Part shown: one piece after another, positions 18,180 to 27,313 of the stretch
Position numbering within the stretch: the stretch's first letter is position 1
Layout: every line of letters starts with the position of its first letter
From: Ornithinibacillus gellani
Lineage (GTDB): Bacteria; Bacillota; Bacilli; Bacillales; Amphibacillaceae
Length of the DNA: 64,000 bases
Assembly: GCF_003730295.1 (NCBI RefSeq)
Contig: NZ_QTSZ01000049.1
Coordinates: forward strand, 62,001-126,000
Direction: 5' to 3'
Program-made: the position numbers and the translations under genes
The notes under the pieces: generated by a model
The model's database searches: none
Told to the model about the DNA's origin: nothing
The model's input: the letters and a program-made list of their open reading frames with translations, nothing else

Positions 18180-18733
18180 GTGAATTGAAAGTGGCTGTAT
18201 TTGCATCTGGTTCAGGAAGTAATTTTCAAGCGATGTTAGATGCAGCATTACCTTGCCGTATCGAACTGCTAGTCTGTGATAAGCCAGGTGCAAAAGTAGT
18301 AGAGCGGGCAAAGAAAAAGGATGTACCGGTATGGGAATTTTCACCACAGGCCTTCCCTTCCAAGGAAGCTTATGAACAAGCGATTGTTGAGCAATTGCAG
18401 GAGCGGAAGGTGGAATGGATTTTTCTTGCAGGCTACATGCGGCTTGTTGGCCCCGTATTGCTGGGCGCTTATGCGAATCGAATGATCAATATCCACCCTT
18501 CATTGTTACCGAAGTTTCCTGGTTTGGACGCAATAGGCCAAGCATTTCGGGCTGGTGAGCGGGAAACAGGGGTAACTGTGCATTATATTGATGAAGGAAT
18601 GGATACCGGACCGATTATTGCGCAAGAAAGTGTTGATATATATCCAAATGATACGATGGAAACTTTGGAAACAAGGATTCATCAAGTGGAACATATGTTG
18701 TACCCACAGGTCATTCGAAAGTTGATAAAGTGA
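18176..18733 (+). CDS. purN: Phosphoribosylglycinamide formyltransferase PurN
   Basis: 185 residues. Catalytic Asn and His lie in INIHPSLLP, and the Asp in [13 protein letters not shown]. The N-terminal [13 protein letters not shown] binds phosphate. It transfers a formyl group from 10-formyl-THF to GAR. It overlaps purM by four bases (ATGA). The last codons and the stop lie within an inverted 156-bp repeat, so the native C terminus may have been replaced; B. subtilis PurN is about ten residues longer. Confidence 0.93.
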   Translation: MSELKVAVFASGSGSNFQAMLDAALPCRIELLVCDKPGAKVVERAKKKDVPVWEFSPQAFPSKEAYEQAIVEQLQERKVEWIFLAGYMRLVGPVLLGAYANRMINIHPSLLPKFPGLDAIGQAFRAGERETGVTVHYIDEGMDTGPIIAQESVDIYPNDTMETLETRIHQVEHMLYPQVIRKLIK

Positions 18734-18880
18734 AAGTGAAACGTCAATCAGTGGGTGTTTTCGCACCTCCACCCTGATTGTTAGTTGAACGAATCAGGCC
18801 TTTACTGGCTGTTGAACCTCCTCACAATTTTGTTATCAACAAAAGTTCTTGAAGTGGGGTCTTACAGCCAGTTAATCCGT
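18723..18880 (-). repeat. 156-bp dispersed repeat, copy 4, inside the pur operon
   Basis: Inverted relative to the other copies and more diverged. It overlaps the last codons of purN (the stop TGA is at 18731-18733) and fills most of the purN-purH gap. The purH coding frame stays open through part of it, which gives a spurious longer N terminus. Confidence 0.82.
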
Positions 18881-18937
18881 GAAATGAAACCACAACAAGA
18901 TGATGAACAGCATTCTAAATATGTGAGGAGTATGGAA

Positions 18938-20470
18938 ATGCAGAAAAGAGCACTTGTAAGTGTATCCAACAAAGAAAATTTAACTGACTTTATTAGCGGG
19001 CTAGTTAAGCTGGATTATGAGATTATATCCACTGGTGGTACGCTCAAGAAATTACAGGATGCTGGTGTGCCGGCAAAGGCTGTTGATTCAGTAACTGGTT
19101 TTCCAGAAATTCTTGATGGGCGGGTAAAAACATTACATCCATTCGTGCATGGTGGATTACTAGCAAAGAAAAATGACCCGGACCATATGAAGCAACTAGA
19201 GGAAAACAATATTCAACCAATCGATCTCGTTATCGTCAATTTATATCCTTTTAAAGAAACGTTAGCGAAGGCAGATGCAACAGATGAAGACATCATTGAA
19301 AATATCGATATCGGTGGACCAGCTATGCTTCGGGCAGCAGCGAAAAACTTTGAATCCACAACAGTGATTGTGGATCCAGCTGACTATGCAGACGTATTAG
19401 CAGCGTTAGAGCAAGGTGACGTTTCACTTGAAAAACGTCGGGAGCTTGCTGGTAAGGTGTTCCGTCATACCGCACATTATGATGCGATGATTGCTGGCTA
19501 TTTTACGGAAAAAGCGGAAATTGATTTTCCTGAAAACTATACCGTTACTTACGAAAAGGTTCAAACCCTTCGTTATGGAGAAAATCCGCATCAACAGGCA
19601 GCTTTTTATCGCTTGCCACAGGATGAGGAGCTTAGTTTAGCAGCTGCTAAACAATTGCATGGGAAAGAGCTATCCTATAATAATATTCAAGATGCAAACG
19701 CAGCGTTGGAAATGGTGGCAGCCTATGATGAACCAGCCGTTGTTGCGGTCAAGCATATGAACCCTTGTGGGATTGGGATGGGAGATACAGTTGAAGAAGC
19801 GTTTGATCGCGCGTATGCAGCTGACCCGGTATCCATTTTTGGTGGCATTGTGGCAGCCAATCGGGAAATTGATTTAGCTACCGCTGAAAAACTAAGCAAA
19901 ATCTTTTTAGAGATTGTAATTGCACCAAGCTTTACTGTGGAAGCACTGGACGTGTTACAGCAAAAGAAAAACATTCGCTTATTAGAGCTTGCAATGCCCG
20001 CTTCAGTAGATACGTATCATCGTCTCACAACCGTAAAAGGTGGCGTACTCATTCAGACAAATGATACAGCAACATTGGACGTGGATGCGTTGGAAGTTCC
20101 AACCAAACGTAAGCCGACAGCTGAAGAACTGGCTGATTTACAATTTGTTTGGAAGGCAGTGAAGCATGTAAAATCAAATGCGATCGCACTTGCAAAAGGA
20201 AAACAAACAGTCGGAATTGGTGCTGGTCAGATGAATCGTGTTGGCGCTGCCAAAATAGCTATCGAACAAGCCGGAGAACAGGCAAAGGGAGCAGTCATGG
20301 GTTCAGATGCGTTTTTTCCAATGCCAGATACGGTTGAAACAGCTGCAGCTGCAGGCATTACAGCAATTATACAGCCTGGTGGCTCCAAGCGAGATCAAGA
20401 CTCCATCGATGCATGTGATGCACACGGCATTGCGATGGTCTTCACTGGTCAACGACATTTTAAACATTAA
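18938..20470 (+). CDS. purH: Bifunctional AICAR transformylase / IMP cyclohydrolase PurH
   Basis: 510 residues from ATG 18938, seven bases after GAGGAG; this aligns with the family start (KRALxSVSxK). The N-terminal cyclohydrolase domain shows STGGT, GRVKTLHP and NLYPF; the transformylase domain shows RYGENPHQQAA, SYNNIQDANAAL, AVKHMNPCG and KHVKSNAI with the catalytic Lys-His. It performs the last two steps to IMP. A longer open frame starting at 18785 includes repeat sequence and a poor start, so it is rejected. Confidence 0.94.
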   Translation: MQKRALVSVSNKENLTDFISGLVKLDYEIISTGGTLKKLQDAGVPAKAVDSVTGFPEILDGRVKTLHPFVHGGLLAKKNDPDHMKQLEENNIQPIDLVIVNLYPFKETLAKADATDEDIIENIDIGGPAMLRAAAKNFESTTVIVDPADYADVLAALEQGDVSLEKRRELAGKVFRHTAHYDAMIAGYFTEKAEIDFPENYTVTYEKVQTLRYGENPHQQAAFYRLPQDEELSLAAAKQLHGKELSYNNIQDANAALEMVAAYDEPAVVAVKHMNPCGIGMGDTVEEAFDRAYAADPVSIFGGIVAANREIDLATAEKLSKIFLEIVIAPSFTVEALDVLQQKKNIRLLELAMPASVDTYHRLTTVKGGVLIQTNDTATLDVDALEVPTKRKPTAEELADLQFVWKAVKHVKSNAIALAKGKQTVGIGAGQMNRVGAAKIAIEQAGEQAKGAVMGSDAFFPMPDTVETAAAAGITAIIQPGGSKRDQDSIDACDAHGIAMVFTGQRHFKH

Positions 20471-20506
20471 AAGAAAAGCAAAACGAATAATGGGGAGGAC
20501 TTCTGA

Positions 20507-21751
20507 ATGAACGTTTTGGTAATTGGCCGCGGTGGCCGTGAGCATAGTATGATAAAGAAACTTTTAGCAAGCGATCGAATAAATAAGCTATTTGTTGCAC
20601 CTGGAAATGGTGGTATGGCAGACGAAGCGGTTTGCTTAGATATAGATGAAATAGATATCGATCAACTTATTGCTGCGGCACGTGAACATCATGTTGACCT
20701 TACAATTGTTGGGCCAGAAGTACCACTTTTAGCTGGTATTACAAACCGTTTTCAAGCAGAAGGACTGGCCATCTTTGCACCGACAAAGGAAGCGGCAATG
20801 CTGGAAGGAAGCAAGGATTTTGCCAAGGCATTCATGATGCGACATGGCATTCCAACTGCTGCATACGAAACCTTTACAGATGCTGCAGCAGCCAAAGCGT
20901 ATATTGAAGAAAAAGGGGCACCAATTGTCATTAAAGCAGATGGTTTAGCTGCTGGTAAAGGTGTCGTCGTAGCTGAAACGGTTCAGGATGCGATTGCTGC
21001 GGTAGACGCCATGCTCGTTGATCAAGTATTTGCAGAAGCAGGAACAACCATTGTCGTGGAGGAATTTTTGGCAGGAAAAGAATTCTCTTTGATGGCATTT
21101 GTTCATGAAAATCAGGTGTATCCAATGGTAACTGCAAGAGATCATAAGCGTGCCTTTGATCAGGATCAAGGTCCGAATACAGGTGGCATGGGCGCTTTTG
21201 CTCCTGTCGCGGATGTATCCGAAAAAGATCTTCAATTTGCCATTCAAGAAATCCTTCAACGGGCAGCGGATGGACTGGTCGCGGAAGACAGACCATTTAC
21301 AGGGATATTATATGCTGGCCTTATCATGACGACAGAAGGGCTAAAGGTAATCGAATTTAATACCCGGTTTGGAGATCCCGAAACACAGGTTGTGCTGCCA
21401 TTATTGAAAAATGATCTATTGCAAGTGTTTGAAGATGTACTAGCAGGCAAGGATCCTGAGCTAACTTGGGAGGATGCATGCTGTGCAGGTGTCGTTGTAG
21501 CTGCTAATGGATATCCTGGCACTTATGCAAAAGCTTTACCAATCCCGAATTTTACGTTGGCGGATGATTCCTTCCTCATCTATGCTGGTGCAAAACAAAC
21601 AGCAGAAGGACTTGTATCTGATGGTGGACGGGTACTGCTCGCTGGTGCAACAGCCAAAACCCTAGATGCTGCGACAGAAAAAGCTTATCAATCATTAGGC
21701 TGCCTGTCAGCAGAAGACGGATTTTTCTATCGTAAAGATATTGGGAAATAA
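20507..21751 (+). CDS. purD: Phosphoribosylamine-glycine ligase PurD (GAR synthetase)
   Basis: 414 residues of the ATP-grasp family: MNVLVIGRGGREHSM, the VGPEVPLLAG block, IKADGLAAGKGV phosphate loop, RDHKRAFDQDQGPNTGGMGAFAP and NTRFGDPETQ. It ligates glycine to phosphoribosylamine, the PurF product. Last gene of the operon, 36 bases after purH, preceded by GGGGAGG and followed by a terminator. All active-site blocks look normal. Confidence 0.95.
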   Translation: MNVLVIGRGGREHSMIKKLLASDRINKLFVAPGNGGMADEAVCLDIDEIDIDQLIAAAREHHVDLTIVGPEVPLLAGITNRFQAEGLAIFAPTKEAAMLEGSKDFAKAFMMRHGIPTAAYETFTDAAAAKAYIEEKGAPIVIKADGLAAGKGVVVAETVQDAIAAVDAMLVDQVFAEAGTTIVVEEFLAGKEFSLMAFVHENQVYPMVTARDHKRAFDQDQGPNTGGMGAFAPVADVSEKDLQFAIQEILQRAADGLVAEDRPFTGILYAGLIMTTEGLKVIEFNTRFGDPETQVVLPLLKNDLLQVFEDVLAGKDPELTWEDACCAGVVVAANGYPGTYAKALPIPNFTLADDSFLIYAGAKQTAEGLVSDGGRVLLAGATAKTLDAATEKAYQSLGCLSAEDGFFYRKDIGK

Positions 21752-21772
21752 AGATTACACCTATTCAAACTG

Positions 21773-21810
21773 CCGCGGATCCGTATGCCAAATATGGTCC
21801 GTGGTTTTTT
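21773..21810 (+). terminator. Terminator of the pur operon
   Basis: Stem CCGCGGATC/GGTCCGTGG with G-U pairs, followed by six T's. Confidence 0.78.
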
Positions 21811-21877
21811 CATAGTGCTTTATAGTGACATGCAGGAGAGTGAAAAATGGGTGGAGTCATGTTTTTTTACTCGTCAG

Positions 21878-22285
21878 CCCTCGCCAGCAGTTTGAGTCAA
21901 AAAATTGGAAGGAAAGGCCTGATTATTGCCCTCGCCGACAGTTTGAGTTGAAAAATAGAAAGGGCGAGCCTGATTATTGCCCTCGCCAGCAGTTTGAGTC
22001 AAAAAATTGGAAGGAAGAGTCTGATTATTGCTCTCGCCGACAGTTTGAGTCAAAAAATTGGAAGGAAAGACCTGATTATTTCACTCACTAGAAGTTTGAG
22101 TTAAAAAATAGGAAGGGCGAGCCTGATTATTGCACTCACTAGAAGTTTGAGTCAAAAAATTGGAAGGAAGAGTCTGATTATTGCACTCACTAGAAGTTTG
22201 AGTCAAAAAATAGGAGGGAAGAGTCTGATTATTGCCCTCGCTATCAGTTTGAGTTAAAAAATAGGAGGGACGGGCCTTATAATTG
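21878..22285 (+). repeat. Eight tandem copies of a 51-bp repeat
   Basis: Units run head to tail without spacers and share a core CAGTTTGAGTCAAAAAATTGG with variable ends (CCCTCGCCAGC, CTCTCGCCGAC, CACTCACTAGA). Because 51 is a multiple of three, one frame stays open for 88 codons across the first four units. Stop codons in unit 5 and in other frames, the lack of a plausible ribosome site and the lack of protein character argue against coding. It fills the purD-yerA gap. Confidence 0.9.
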
Positions 22286-22471
22286 CACTCGATTCATATG
22301 GATTAGCAATTTCATAGGTGTGTCAGGGTAATTATGTTGATCTAAATCGAATTATTTTTGTAAAATCAATCAATTGTTAAAATTTCTTCACTTTAGTTAC
22401 GAAAAACTTTACCGTATGAAAGTAAAAGTATGGTAAACTAGATAAAAATGGTTATACTGGAGAGTTGTTTT

Positions 22472-24205
22472 ATGGAGAATGGTTACTGGAGAAACCGACA
22501 AATGAGAAAACATGTTGCCGTACTGGATGGACAAGTAGCTCCTACACTCGTATTAAAACAGGCAACATATTTAAATGTACATACAAAGCAATGGTTACAG
22601 GCAAATATTTGGATATATGAGGATCGAATTGTGTATGTCGGGGAAGATATGCCGATGCAACAAGGCTATGAAGTAGTGGATTGTCAGAATCAATATTTAG
22701 TTCCAGGATATATGGAACCTCACGCACATCCATTTCAATTATATAATCCGCTGGAGCTTGCTTGGCATGCAGCAAAGTTCGGTACAACCACTTTGGTTAA
22801 TGATAATTTATTATGGGTTTTTTATTTAAATAAAAAGAAAGCGTTTTCTTTACTGGATGAATTCAACCATTTCCCTGTGTCTATGTATTGGTGGTCCCGC
22901 TTTGATTCGCAAACGGCACTGAAGGACGAACAAATGCTGTTTAATACAGAGGATGTTTTTGATTGGCTCGATCATCCTTCCGTTGTTCAAGGTGGCGAAT
23001 TAACTTCGTGGCCACGACTGCTGGAAGGGGACGACATTTTGCTCTATTGGATTCAGCGGGCGAAGCGTCTTGGTAAGCCAATTGAGGGGCATTTTCCAGG
23101 TGCGTCTGAACGAACATTGACGAAGATGAAGCTGTTTGGCATCAACTCCGATCATGAAGCGATGACAGGAAAAGAGGTAATGAAGCGGCTGGAACTCGGT
23201 TATCAGGTAGGCTTACGCTATTCTTCAATTCGACCGGATTTACCAAAAATATTGGAAGAACTGCTCGCTACGGATTTTCGAGTGTTTGATCAATTAATGA
23301 TGACAACAGATGGCGCGACCCCAGCTTTCTATGAGGCGGGTATGATGAATCAATGTATTGAAATTGCTTTGGAGAAAGGGGTGCCACTAGAGGATGCCTA
23401 TCGCATGGCTTCTTATAACGCAGCAGCACATTTGCTTTTGGATGAAAAGCTAGGAAGTATCGCACCTGGTAGAATTGCAAATATCAATTTCCTGGAGAAA
23501 AAGGAAAATCCTCATCCAATCAGTGTTTTGGCAAAGGGAAAGTGGATTGTAAAAGCGGGTAAGGAACAGCCCATGCCAATGCAGCTTGATTGGTCTCATT
23601 ATGATATAGAGCCGTTGGTACCGGATTGGGATTTGACAATGGAGGATTTACAATTCTCTACACCAATTGGTTTAGAAATGGTGAATGATGTGATTATCAA
23701 GCCATATCCTATTGAAACGGATATTACCCCGGAAGAAATCCCGGAGGAAAAGGAGGACGCCTTTTTACTGTTAATCGATCGACATGGAAAGTGGCGTGTG
23801 AACAGCACATTAAAAGGCTTCACCAATCAATTGGGTACGATTGCGAGCACTTATTCGACAACAGGTGATTTTATTTTTATCGGCAAGCGAAAAAGCGATA
23901 TGCTGCTTGCTTGGGACCGATTGAAAAAAATGGGCGGCGGCATTGTTATTGTCAATCAAGGAGAGGTATTACTAGAAATTCCATTAAAGCTAGGTGGCGT
24001 GATGTATGATGGGAAATTATCCGATTTGATTGAACTGGAAAAAGAGCTTAGACAGATTTTATCCCAATATGGATACACATACGGCGACCCAATTTACTCT
24101 ATCTTTTTCTTATCATCCACGCATTTGCCATATATTCGTATTGCACAAAAAGGCGTCATAGATGTCCTAAAAAAAGAAGTCCTCTTTCCGGCAACGATGA
24201 GGTAG
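22472..24205 (+). CDS. yerA: Adenine-deaminase-family amidohydrolase, YerA-like
   Basis: About 577 residues of the metal-dependent amidohydrolase superfamily (COG1001 type). The metal-binding PGYMEPHAHP replaces the usual GxxDxHxH; EGHFPGAS, NSDHEAMTG and TTDGATP hold further ligands. The C-terminal lobe is the second adenine-deaminase domain. Bacillus YerA, beside the pur operon, is annotated as a putative adenine deaminase, but deaminase activity has not been general for this branch. ATG 22472 follows GGAGAG by nine bases; an upstream in-frame ATG is less likely. If active it would produce hypoxanthine, which PbuG-linked salvage can use. Confidence 0.8.
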   Translation: MENGYWRNRQMRKHVAVLDGQVAPTLVLKQATYLNVHTKQWLQANIWIYEDRIVYVGEDMPMQQGYEVVDCQNQYLVPGYMEPHAHPFQLYNPLELAWHAAKFGTTTLVNDNLLWVFYLNKKKAFSLLDEFNHFPVSMYWWSRFDSQTALKDEQMLFNTEDVFDWLDHPSVVQGGELTSWPRLLEGDDILLYWIQRAKRLGKPIEGHFPGASERTLTKMKLFGINSDHEAMTGKEVMKRLELGYQVGLRYSSIRPDLPKILEELLATDFRVFDQLMMTTDGATPAFYEAGMMNQCIEIALEKGVPLEDAYRMASYNAAAHLLLDEKLGSIAPGRIANINFLEKKENPHPISVLAKGKWIVKAGKEQPMPMQLDWSHYDIEPLVPDWDLTMEDLQFSTPIGLEMVNDVIIKPYPIETDITPEEIPEEKEDAFLLLIDRHGKWRVNSTLKGFTNQLGTIASTYSTTGDFIFIGKRKSDMLLAWDRLKKMGGGIVIVNQGEVLLEIPLKLGGVMYDGKLSDLIELEKELRQILSQYGYTYGDPIYSIFFLSSTHLPYIRIAQKGVIDVLKKEVLFPATMR

Positions 24206-24257
24206 CGTATAATACGATTAAAGAATAAAAAATGATGACAAAGGTTGTGGGTACGGA

Positions 24258-25325
24258 ATGAAAAAAACCTTCTGCATACTAGGCGCAATGTTGCTGATAA
24301 TCGTATTAAGCGCATGCTCCGAGGATTTACTAAAAGCAGAGGACAGTCAGGAAAAAAAGAGTTTAATAGCTAAGGAAAAGCAAGAGCCCGAGCTAGTGGA
24401 GGAAAAGAATGACGCTACTACCGTTTATCCATTAACAGGCTTAGAACATAGTGTCGAGGATGTATCACGGGCAGTTGGAATCATGGTAAATAATCACAAA
24501 GCTGCCAGACCTCAAACAGGACTATCCAAGGCCGATGTTGTATTTGAAATTTTAGCAGAAGGCATGATTACTAGATTTTTAGCTTTGTTTCAAAGTGAAC
24601 AGCCAGATGTAGTTGGACCAGTTCGCAGTGCACGAGAATATTATTTTGATTTGGCAGAACGCTATCAGGCACTATATGTATACCACGGGGCTGCTGCGCA
24701 AATTAATGACATGATCCGCAACCGTGGAATCGATCATTTGAATGGGTCTTATTATGATAATGATGGAAAGCTTTTTAAACGAGCGTCATTTCGAAAAGCA
24801 CCTCATAATTCATATGTACAATTTCCAGCTATCTATAAAACGGCATCCGAAAAAGGTTTTTCAATTGAAAATAATACGAAGCCTCTCCCTTTTTTAAGTG
24901 AACAAGACGTTGCTGATATAAGTGGAGATGCGGCAGAGCACATCCAAATTGTTTATTCGAGTAAACCGAGTTTGGTCGTTTCCTATACGTATGATAAGAA
25001 AAAAGGTGTCTATCATCGTTCAAGTGATGGCCAAGAAACAATAGAATACGAGACGGATAAACCAATTGAATTGGATAATATTTTGATTATGGAAACCTAT
25101 CATGAGGTCATCGATAATGCTGGCAGAAGAAAGGTTGACATGGATTCTGGCGGCAACGCTTATCTCCTTCAAAAAGGAAAGCTGCAGCAGGTACAATGGG
25201 CAAGCGAAGATGGCTTGATTGTACCGGTAAAAGATGGAAAACCAATTGGATTGGTACCAGGTAAAACTTGGATTAATGTCGTGCCAAGCGATCCAGGTAT
25301 TGCAAAATCGGTAACATTTGAATAA
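24258..25325 (+). CDS. yerB: Lipoprotein YerB, DUF3048
   Basis: 355 residues with a lipoprotein signal: MKKTFCILGAMLLIIVLSAC, lipid-modified Cys at residue 20. The Glu/Lys-rich linker (about residues 22-50) is followed by the paired DUF3048 domains: MVNNHKAARPQTGLSKADVVFEIL and GPVRSAREYYFDLAERY are characteristic. In B. subtilis YerB lies at the same place between yerA and yerC. Function unknown; an outer membrane-surface role is implied. A 52-base gap separates it from yerA. Confidence 0.88.
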   Translation: MKKTFCILGAMLLIIVLSACSEDLLKAEDSQEKKSLIAKEKQEPELVEEKNDATTVYPLTGLEHSVEDVSRAVGIMVNNHKAARPQTGLSKADVVFEILAEGMITRFLALFQSEQPDVVGPVRSAREYYFDLAERYQALYVYHGAAAQINDMIRNRGIDHLNGSYYDNDGKLFKRASFRKAPHNSYVQFPAIYKTASEKGFSIENNTKPLPFLSEQDVADISGDAAEHIQIVYSSKPSLVVSYTYDKKKGVYHRSSDGQETIEYETDKPIELDNILIMETYHEVIDNAGRRKVDMDSGGNAYLLQKGKLQQVQWASEDGLIVPVKDGKPIGLVPGKTWINVVPSDPGIAKSVTFE

Positions 25326-25343
25326 AACTTAGGGGGTATCGTT

Positions 25344-25643
25344 GTGCAAATTGATAAATTAAGAGGCAAACAGCTTGACCAGCTGTTTGAAGCGATTTTA
25401 TCTTTACAAGATATCGAAGAATGCTATCGTTTTTTTGACGATATAGCAACGATGAGTGAAATACAATCGCTATCACAGCGCCTGCAAGTAGCAAAAATGC
25501 TGCGAGAAGGACTTACGTATAGTGTCATAGAAAAAGAAACCAAAGCCTCTACTGCAACGATTTCTAGAGTCAGACGCTGTATCGACTACGGTAGTGATGG
25601 CTACGGCATGGTATTGGACCGCATGCAAGACAACGATAAATAA
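25344..25643 (+). CDS. yerC: TrpR-like DNA-binding protein YerC/YecD
   Basis: 99 residues with the TrpR/YerC fold: SLQDIEECYRFFDDI, then the helix-turn-helix MLREGLTYSVIEKETKASTATISRVRRCI. The start is a GTG ten bases after AGGGGG. Homologues in Firmicutes lie next to yerB or genes of amino acid metabolism; the B. subtilis protein has no clear regulon in my knowledge. It is followed by a terminator, so yerA-yerB-yerC probably form one unit. Confidence 0.88.
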   Translation: MQIDKLRGKQLDQLFEAILSLQDIEECYRFFDDIATMSEIQSLSQRLQVAKMLREGLTYSVIEKETKASTATISRVRRCIDYGSDGYGMVLDRMQDNDK

Positions 25644-25666
25644 ACAGTTCATTTATAAAAACACTC

Positions 25667-25708
25667 GCACCCGCTCAAACATTTTTGGAAGGAGCACGGG
25701 TGTTTTTG
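25667..25708 (+). terminator. Terminator after yerC
   Basis: Stem CACCCG-CTC/GAG-CGGGTG with an internal bulge and a 15-base loop, then TTTTT. Confidence 0.78.
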
Positions 25709-25727
25709 TGATGGATTGAAAAAAGAA

Positions 25728-25876
25728 GGAATCGGCTCGCCGATTCCAACGTCTGAAGAAATGAAGATGAAATCGGTGAGCTGACTTCTACATATTAATC
25801 ACGCGGTCAACCGGGTGAAGTTGCGCATCCCCCAGTTAAAGAATATTTATAATGGAGGAATCGGTCCGCCGATTCC
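25728..25876. repeat. Pair of GGAATCGG hairpins in the yerC-pcrB gap
   Basis: Two near-identical 20-base palindromes, GGAATCGG-nnnn-CCGATTCC, at 25728-25747 and 25857-25876. A related one (GAAATCGGCCTGCTGATTTC) lies near 26466. No open frame. Confidence 0.7.
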
Positions 25877-25914
25877 AACCCCATTCCATCAAAAAGAGTC
25901 GGTTCACTTCATTT

Positions 25915-26062
25915 GGCCGCAAAGTCGCATGGGTTTGGGTAGAAGTCGCATGCCTTGGCGCCTAACTCGCATACCTTTAGCTCAAACTCGCATGCCACAG
26001 CACTAATCTCGCATGGGTTTGGTCCAAAGTCGCATACCTTTGATCGGAAGTCGCATGCATGA
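25915..26062. repeat. Short tandem repeat region with TCGCATG cores
   Basis: Six or so units of about 24 bases, each with a core AAGTCGCATG or AACTCGCATG separated by 13-15 variable bases rich in CCTTTG and GGGTTTGG. It ends beside an AGCGGCAGCTGCCGCT palindrome (about 26075-26090). No convincing coding frame. Confidence 0.75.
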
Positions 26063-26124
26063 AGAGTGAAGAAAGCGGCAGCTGCCGCTTTCAACATTAT
26101 ATAAAAAGCTAAAACCTAAGAACT

Positions 26125-26465
26125 CAGCCCAAACTCGCGCACCAACAATTCAAAGTCGAGCGTCAGCTACCCGAAGTCGCGCGTCAACCACCTGAATTCT
26201 AGCACGAACTACTCAAGGTCGCGCGCCAACCAGCTAAACTCGAGCACGAACTACTCAAAGTCGCGCGCCAACCAGCTAAACTCGAGCACGAACTACTCAA
26301 AGTCGCGCGTCAACCAGCTGAACTCGAGCACCAACCACACAAAGTCGCGCACCAATCACCCGAACTCGAGCACCAATCACCCGAACTAGAGCACCAACCA
26401 CTCAAAATCGCGCGCCAGCCACCCGAACTCGAGCACCAATCCCCAAAACTCGCGCACCAGCCAGG
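26125..26465. repeat. Tandem repeat region alternating CTCGAGCACnAAC and GTCGCGCGCCAAC
   Basis: About a dozen units of 20-22 bases. Odd and even units alternate between AACTCGAGCACGAACnA and AAAGTCGCGCGCCAACCA, so the higher-order period is about 42 bases. Sequence drift rises toward the ends. It fills the rest of the 930-base gene-free yerC-pcrB gap. Confidence 0.8.
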
Positions 26466-26567
26466 ATTGAAATCGGCCTGCTGATTTCTCCGACGTTGTC
26501 TATGGCGGGGTTAGGCAGGGTGTCTGGTTGAAAACTTTAGTTCTGTCCTCAAATTTCGTTGGATTTT

Positions 26568-26576
26568 TGCTATAAT
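26568..26576 (+). promoter_or_regulatory. Extended -10 promoter of the pcrB-pcrA-ligA operon
   Basis: TGCTATAAT is a consensus extended -10. No good -35 box is seen 17 bases upstream, as is usual for extended -10 promoters. Transcription would begin about 28 bases before the pcrB TTG start. Confidence 0.65.
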
Positions 26577-26610
26577 ATAGGAATGGATTATGAAATTGGA
26601 GGATATAACG

Positions 26611-27312
26611 TTGTACAATTCGATGAATGAGTGGAAGCATGTATTTAAGTTAGACCCTGCGAAGGAAATAGATGATGATGCCCTCGAGCTCATATGTGAA
26701 TCCGGTACAGATGCGGTAATTGTTGGGGGGACAGATGATGTTACGTTGGACGGGGTACTGGACTTATTGTCGCGGATTAGACGTTACACGGTTCCATGTG
26801 TGTTAGAGATTTCAAATATGGATGCAATTACGCCTGGGTTTGATTTTTATTTTATTCCGATGGTACTGAATAGTACGGAGAAAAAGTGGATGATGGATAT
26901 CCAGCATCAGGCGATAAAAGAATATAAAGAGATTATGAATTGGGATGAAATGTTTGTGGAGGGCTATTGCATTTTGAACGAAGAGGCTAAGGCGTTTACA
27001 CATACCAATTGCAATCTTCCAGATGAAGCAGATGTATTGGCATATGCGTACATGGCAGATCGTATTTTTCATTTACCAATTTTTTATTTAGAATATAGTG
27101 GAAAATACGGTGATCCCCAGCTTGTGGAGAAAGTGAAGGATCAGCTTCAGCAAACACGGCTGTTTTATGGTGGCGGCATTTCGAATGTGGATCAGGCAAA
27201 AGAAATGGCGGAACATGCAGATGTGATTGTTGTTGGAAATAGTATTTATACCAATTTAAAGCAGGCCTTAAAAACAGTGAAGGCCGTGAAAGACAAAGAA
27301 GGTGGTGCGTAG
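26611..27312 (+). CDS. pcrB: Heptaprenylglyceryl phosphate synthase PcrB
   Basis: 233 residues from the TTG at 26611, eight bases after GGAGG; this aligns with the B. subtilis start ([15 protein letters not shown]). The TIM-barrel protein keeps the [11 protein letters not shown] terminus, [18 protein letters not shown] and the phosphate-binding FYGGGI and VGNSIY. It transfers a heptaprenyl group to glycerol-1-phosphate at the membrane. First gene of the operon with pcrA and ligA. Confidence 0.92.
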   Translation: MYNSMNEWKHVFKLDPAKEIDDDALELICESGTDAVIVGGTDDVTLDGVLDLLSRIRRYTVPCVLEISNMDAITPGFDFYFIPMVLNSTEKKWMMDIQHQAIKEYKEIMNWDEMFVEGYCILNEEAKAFTHTNCNLPDEADVLAYAYMADRIFHLPIFYLEYSGKYGDPQLVEKVKDQLQQTRLFYGGGISNVDQAKEMAEHADVIVVGNSIYTNLKQALKTVKAVKDKEGGA

Positions 27313-27313
27313 C

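Noticed and set aside
21825-22091. 88-codon open frame through the 51-bp repeats as a real gene
   Set aside because: The frame is open only because the repeat length is a multiple of three; no ribosome site, no protein-like composition, and stops in later units.
21878-22285. CRISPR array
   Set aside because: Units are contiguous with no unique spacers, and no cas genes are nearby. The arrays at 25915-26465 likewise lack the repeat-spacer form.
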